This document shows, in pieces, positions 63,559 through 64,000 of a stretch of 64,000 nucleotides of DNA. This stretch comes from Verrucomicrobiota bacterium (GTDB lineage: Bacteria; Verrucomicrobiota; Verrucomicrobiia; Palsa-1439). Each line of letters opens with the position of its first letter. Position 1 is the first letter of the stretch. The notes beneath the pieces were generated by a model, which saw only the letters and a list, made by a program, of their open reading frames with translations, did not search any database and was not told the origin of the DNA. The position numbers were made by a program, and so were the translations under genes. The stretch is from assembly GCA_016871575.1 (NCBI GenBank), contig VHCW01000006.1, forward strand, positions 23,194 through 87,193, in the 5' to 3' direction.

Positions 63559-63933
63559 GCACGAAAACATCAAGACCTGAGCCGGCGGGAACGGCAGATT
63601 ATGGACATCGTGTACGCGAAAGGGGAATCCTCGGCTTTCGATGTGCAGACGGCTTTGCCCGATCCGCCCAGTTACTCGACTGTCCGCACCTTGCTCGCCA
63701 TTCTCGAACGAAAAGGCGTCCTCAAACACACCGAACGCGGCCAACGATACTTCTATCAACCAGCCGTGGCACGCGAGAAGGTGCGCCCCTCCGCGCTGAA
63801 GCGCGTCGTGGACACGTTCTTCGATGGCTCGCTCGCCAGCGCCGTTGCCGCTCTCGTGGATGATGGCGCCAAGCTGTCCGCCGAGGAACTGGAGCGTCTC
63901 GAAACCATCATCCGAAAGGCAAAGACCAAATGA
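63556..63933 (+). CDS. blaI: BlaI/MecI-family repressor
   Basis: A 125-residue winged-helix repressor: LSRRERQIMDIVYAKGESSA with DVQTALPDPPSYSTVRTLL (recognition helix) and GVLKHTERGQRYFYQP (wing), then a dimerisation domain (SALKRVVDTFFDGSLASAV). Members control beta-lactamase or, more broadly, peptide-sensing M56 systems and are cleaved after their BlaR-type partner is triggered. The next gene overlaps by 4 nt. Confidence 0.88.
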   Translation: MARKHQDLSRRERQIMDIVYAKGESSAFDVQTALPDPPSYSTVRTLLAILERKGVLKHTERGQRYFYQPAVAREKVRPSALKRVVDTFFDGSLASAVAALVDDGAKLSAEELERLETIIRKAKTK

Positions 63934-64000
63934 CAATGCTACTTGACCTGTTCGTAAAGAGCGTGCTCGTGCTGGGCACGGCGTTCGCCGCGAACCTCGC
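63930..64000 (+). CDS. Start of BlaR1/M56-type membrane protein (partial)
   Basis: Only the first 23-24 residues are in the window: MTMLLDLFVKSVLVLGTAFAANL, a hydrophobic first transmembrane helix. The ATG lies in an ATGA overlap with the blaI stop, the usual arrangement of blaI with a BlaR1-like M56 metallopeptidase sensor. Its identity is inferred from context. Confidence 0.6.
   Translation, partial: MTMLLDLFVKSVLVLGTAFAANL

Overview
The window is GC-rich, densely coded bacterial chromosome. I place it in the PVC superphylum, most likely Verrucomicrobiota (moderate confidence, from gene content only). The reasons are a 709-residue protein with a GreA domain at its C-terminus, an arrangement I know from chlamydial GreA; an archaeal/eukaryotic-type glycyl-tRNA synthetase; an ApgM-type enzyme next to threonine synthase; and many secreted or Tat-exported polysaccharide-degrading enzymes of the kind common in soil and aquatic Verrucomicrobia and Planctomycetes. 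No rRNA genes, CRISPR array or phage genes were seen.

Layout. 0-5.1 kb: serine acetyltransferase, a small membrane protein, and an operon of three solenoid-repeat envelope proteins (ankyrin+HEAT, Sel1, ankyrin). 5.1-9.8 kb: an accessory island with three toxin-antitoxin modules (HipBA, AbiE, VapBC), each with an inverted-repeat operator candidate, plus a decapitated ABC ATPase gene. 10-18.9 kb: a glycosyltransferase, tRNA-Cys, GlyRS divergent from a large PAS-rich hybrid kinase, and a heptose-kinase operon. 19.2-28.5 kb: a minus-strand operon of GH106-type alpha-L-rhamnosidase, PL26/YetA-like rhamnogalacturonan lyase, a glycyl-radical enzyme carrying a Tat signal, and a Tat-signal amidohydrolase. 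28.6-31.2 kb: two secreted proteins, one an EF-hand/CocE hydrolase fusion. 31.3-38.4 kb: a complete F-type ATP synthase operon, atpZ-I-B-E-F-H-A-G-D-C, with a palindromic repeat between atpA and atpG. 38.4-47.8 kb: housekeeping genes (cytidylate kinase-like, cobalamin adenosyltransferase, cupin, GreA fusion, thrC with a proposed homoserine kinase, purine permease, membrane glycosyltransferase). 47.9-61.8 kb: secreted hydrolases, esterases, a PQQ-type propeller and a GH123-like protein. 61.8-63.2 kb: an IS110/IS1111-type insertion sequence with a long 3' noncoding end. 63.5-64 kb: a BlaI repressor and the start of its membrane partner.

The most notable system is the 19.2-28.5 kb operon. Its first two products should release rhamnose and unsaturated galacturonate units from a rhamnogalacturonan-like polymer outside the cytoplasm. 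Its third product is a glycyl-radical enzyme with both the active-site Cys and the radical Gly loop intact, yet it begins with a Tat export signal, an unexpected location for an oxygen-sensitive radical enzyme.

A second recurring signal is that several operon-leading genes have a good -35/-10 pair only 6-10 nt upstream of the start codon, so their transcripts may be leaderless or nearly so.

Everything here comes from reading the sequence; no database search was run. Family names rest on recognised motifs and order of domains.
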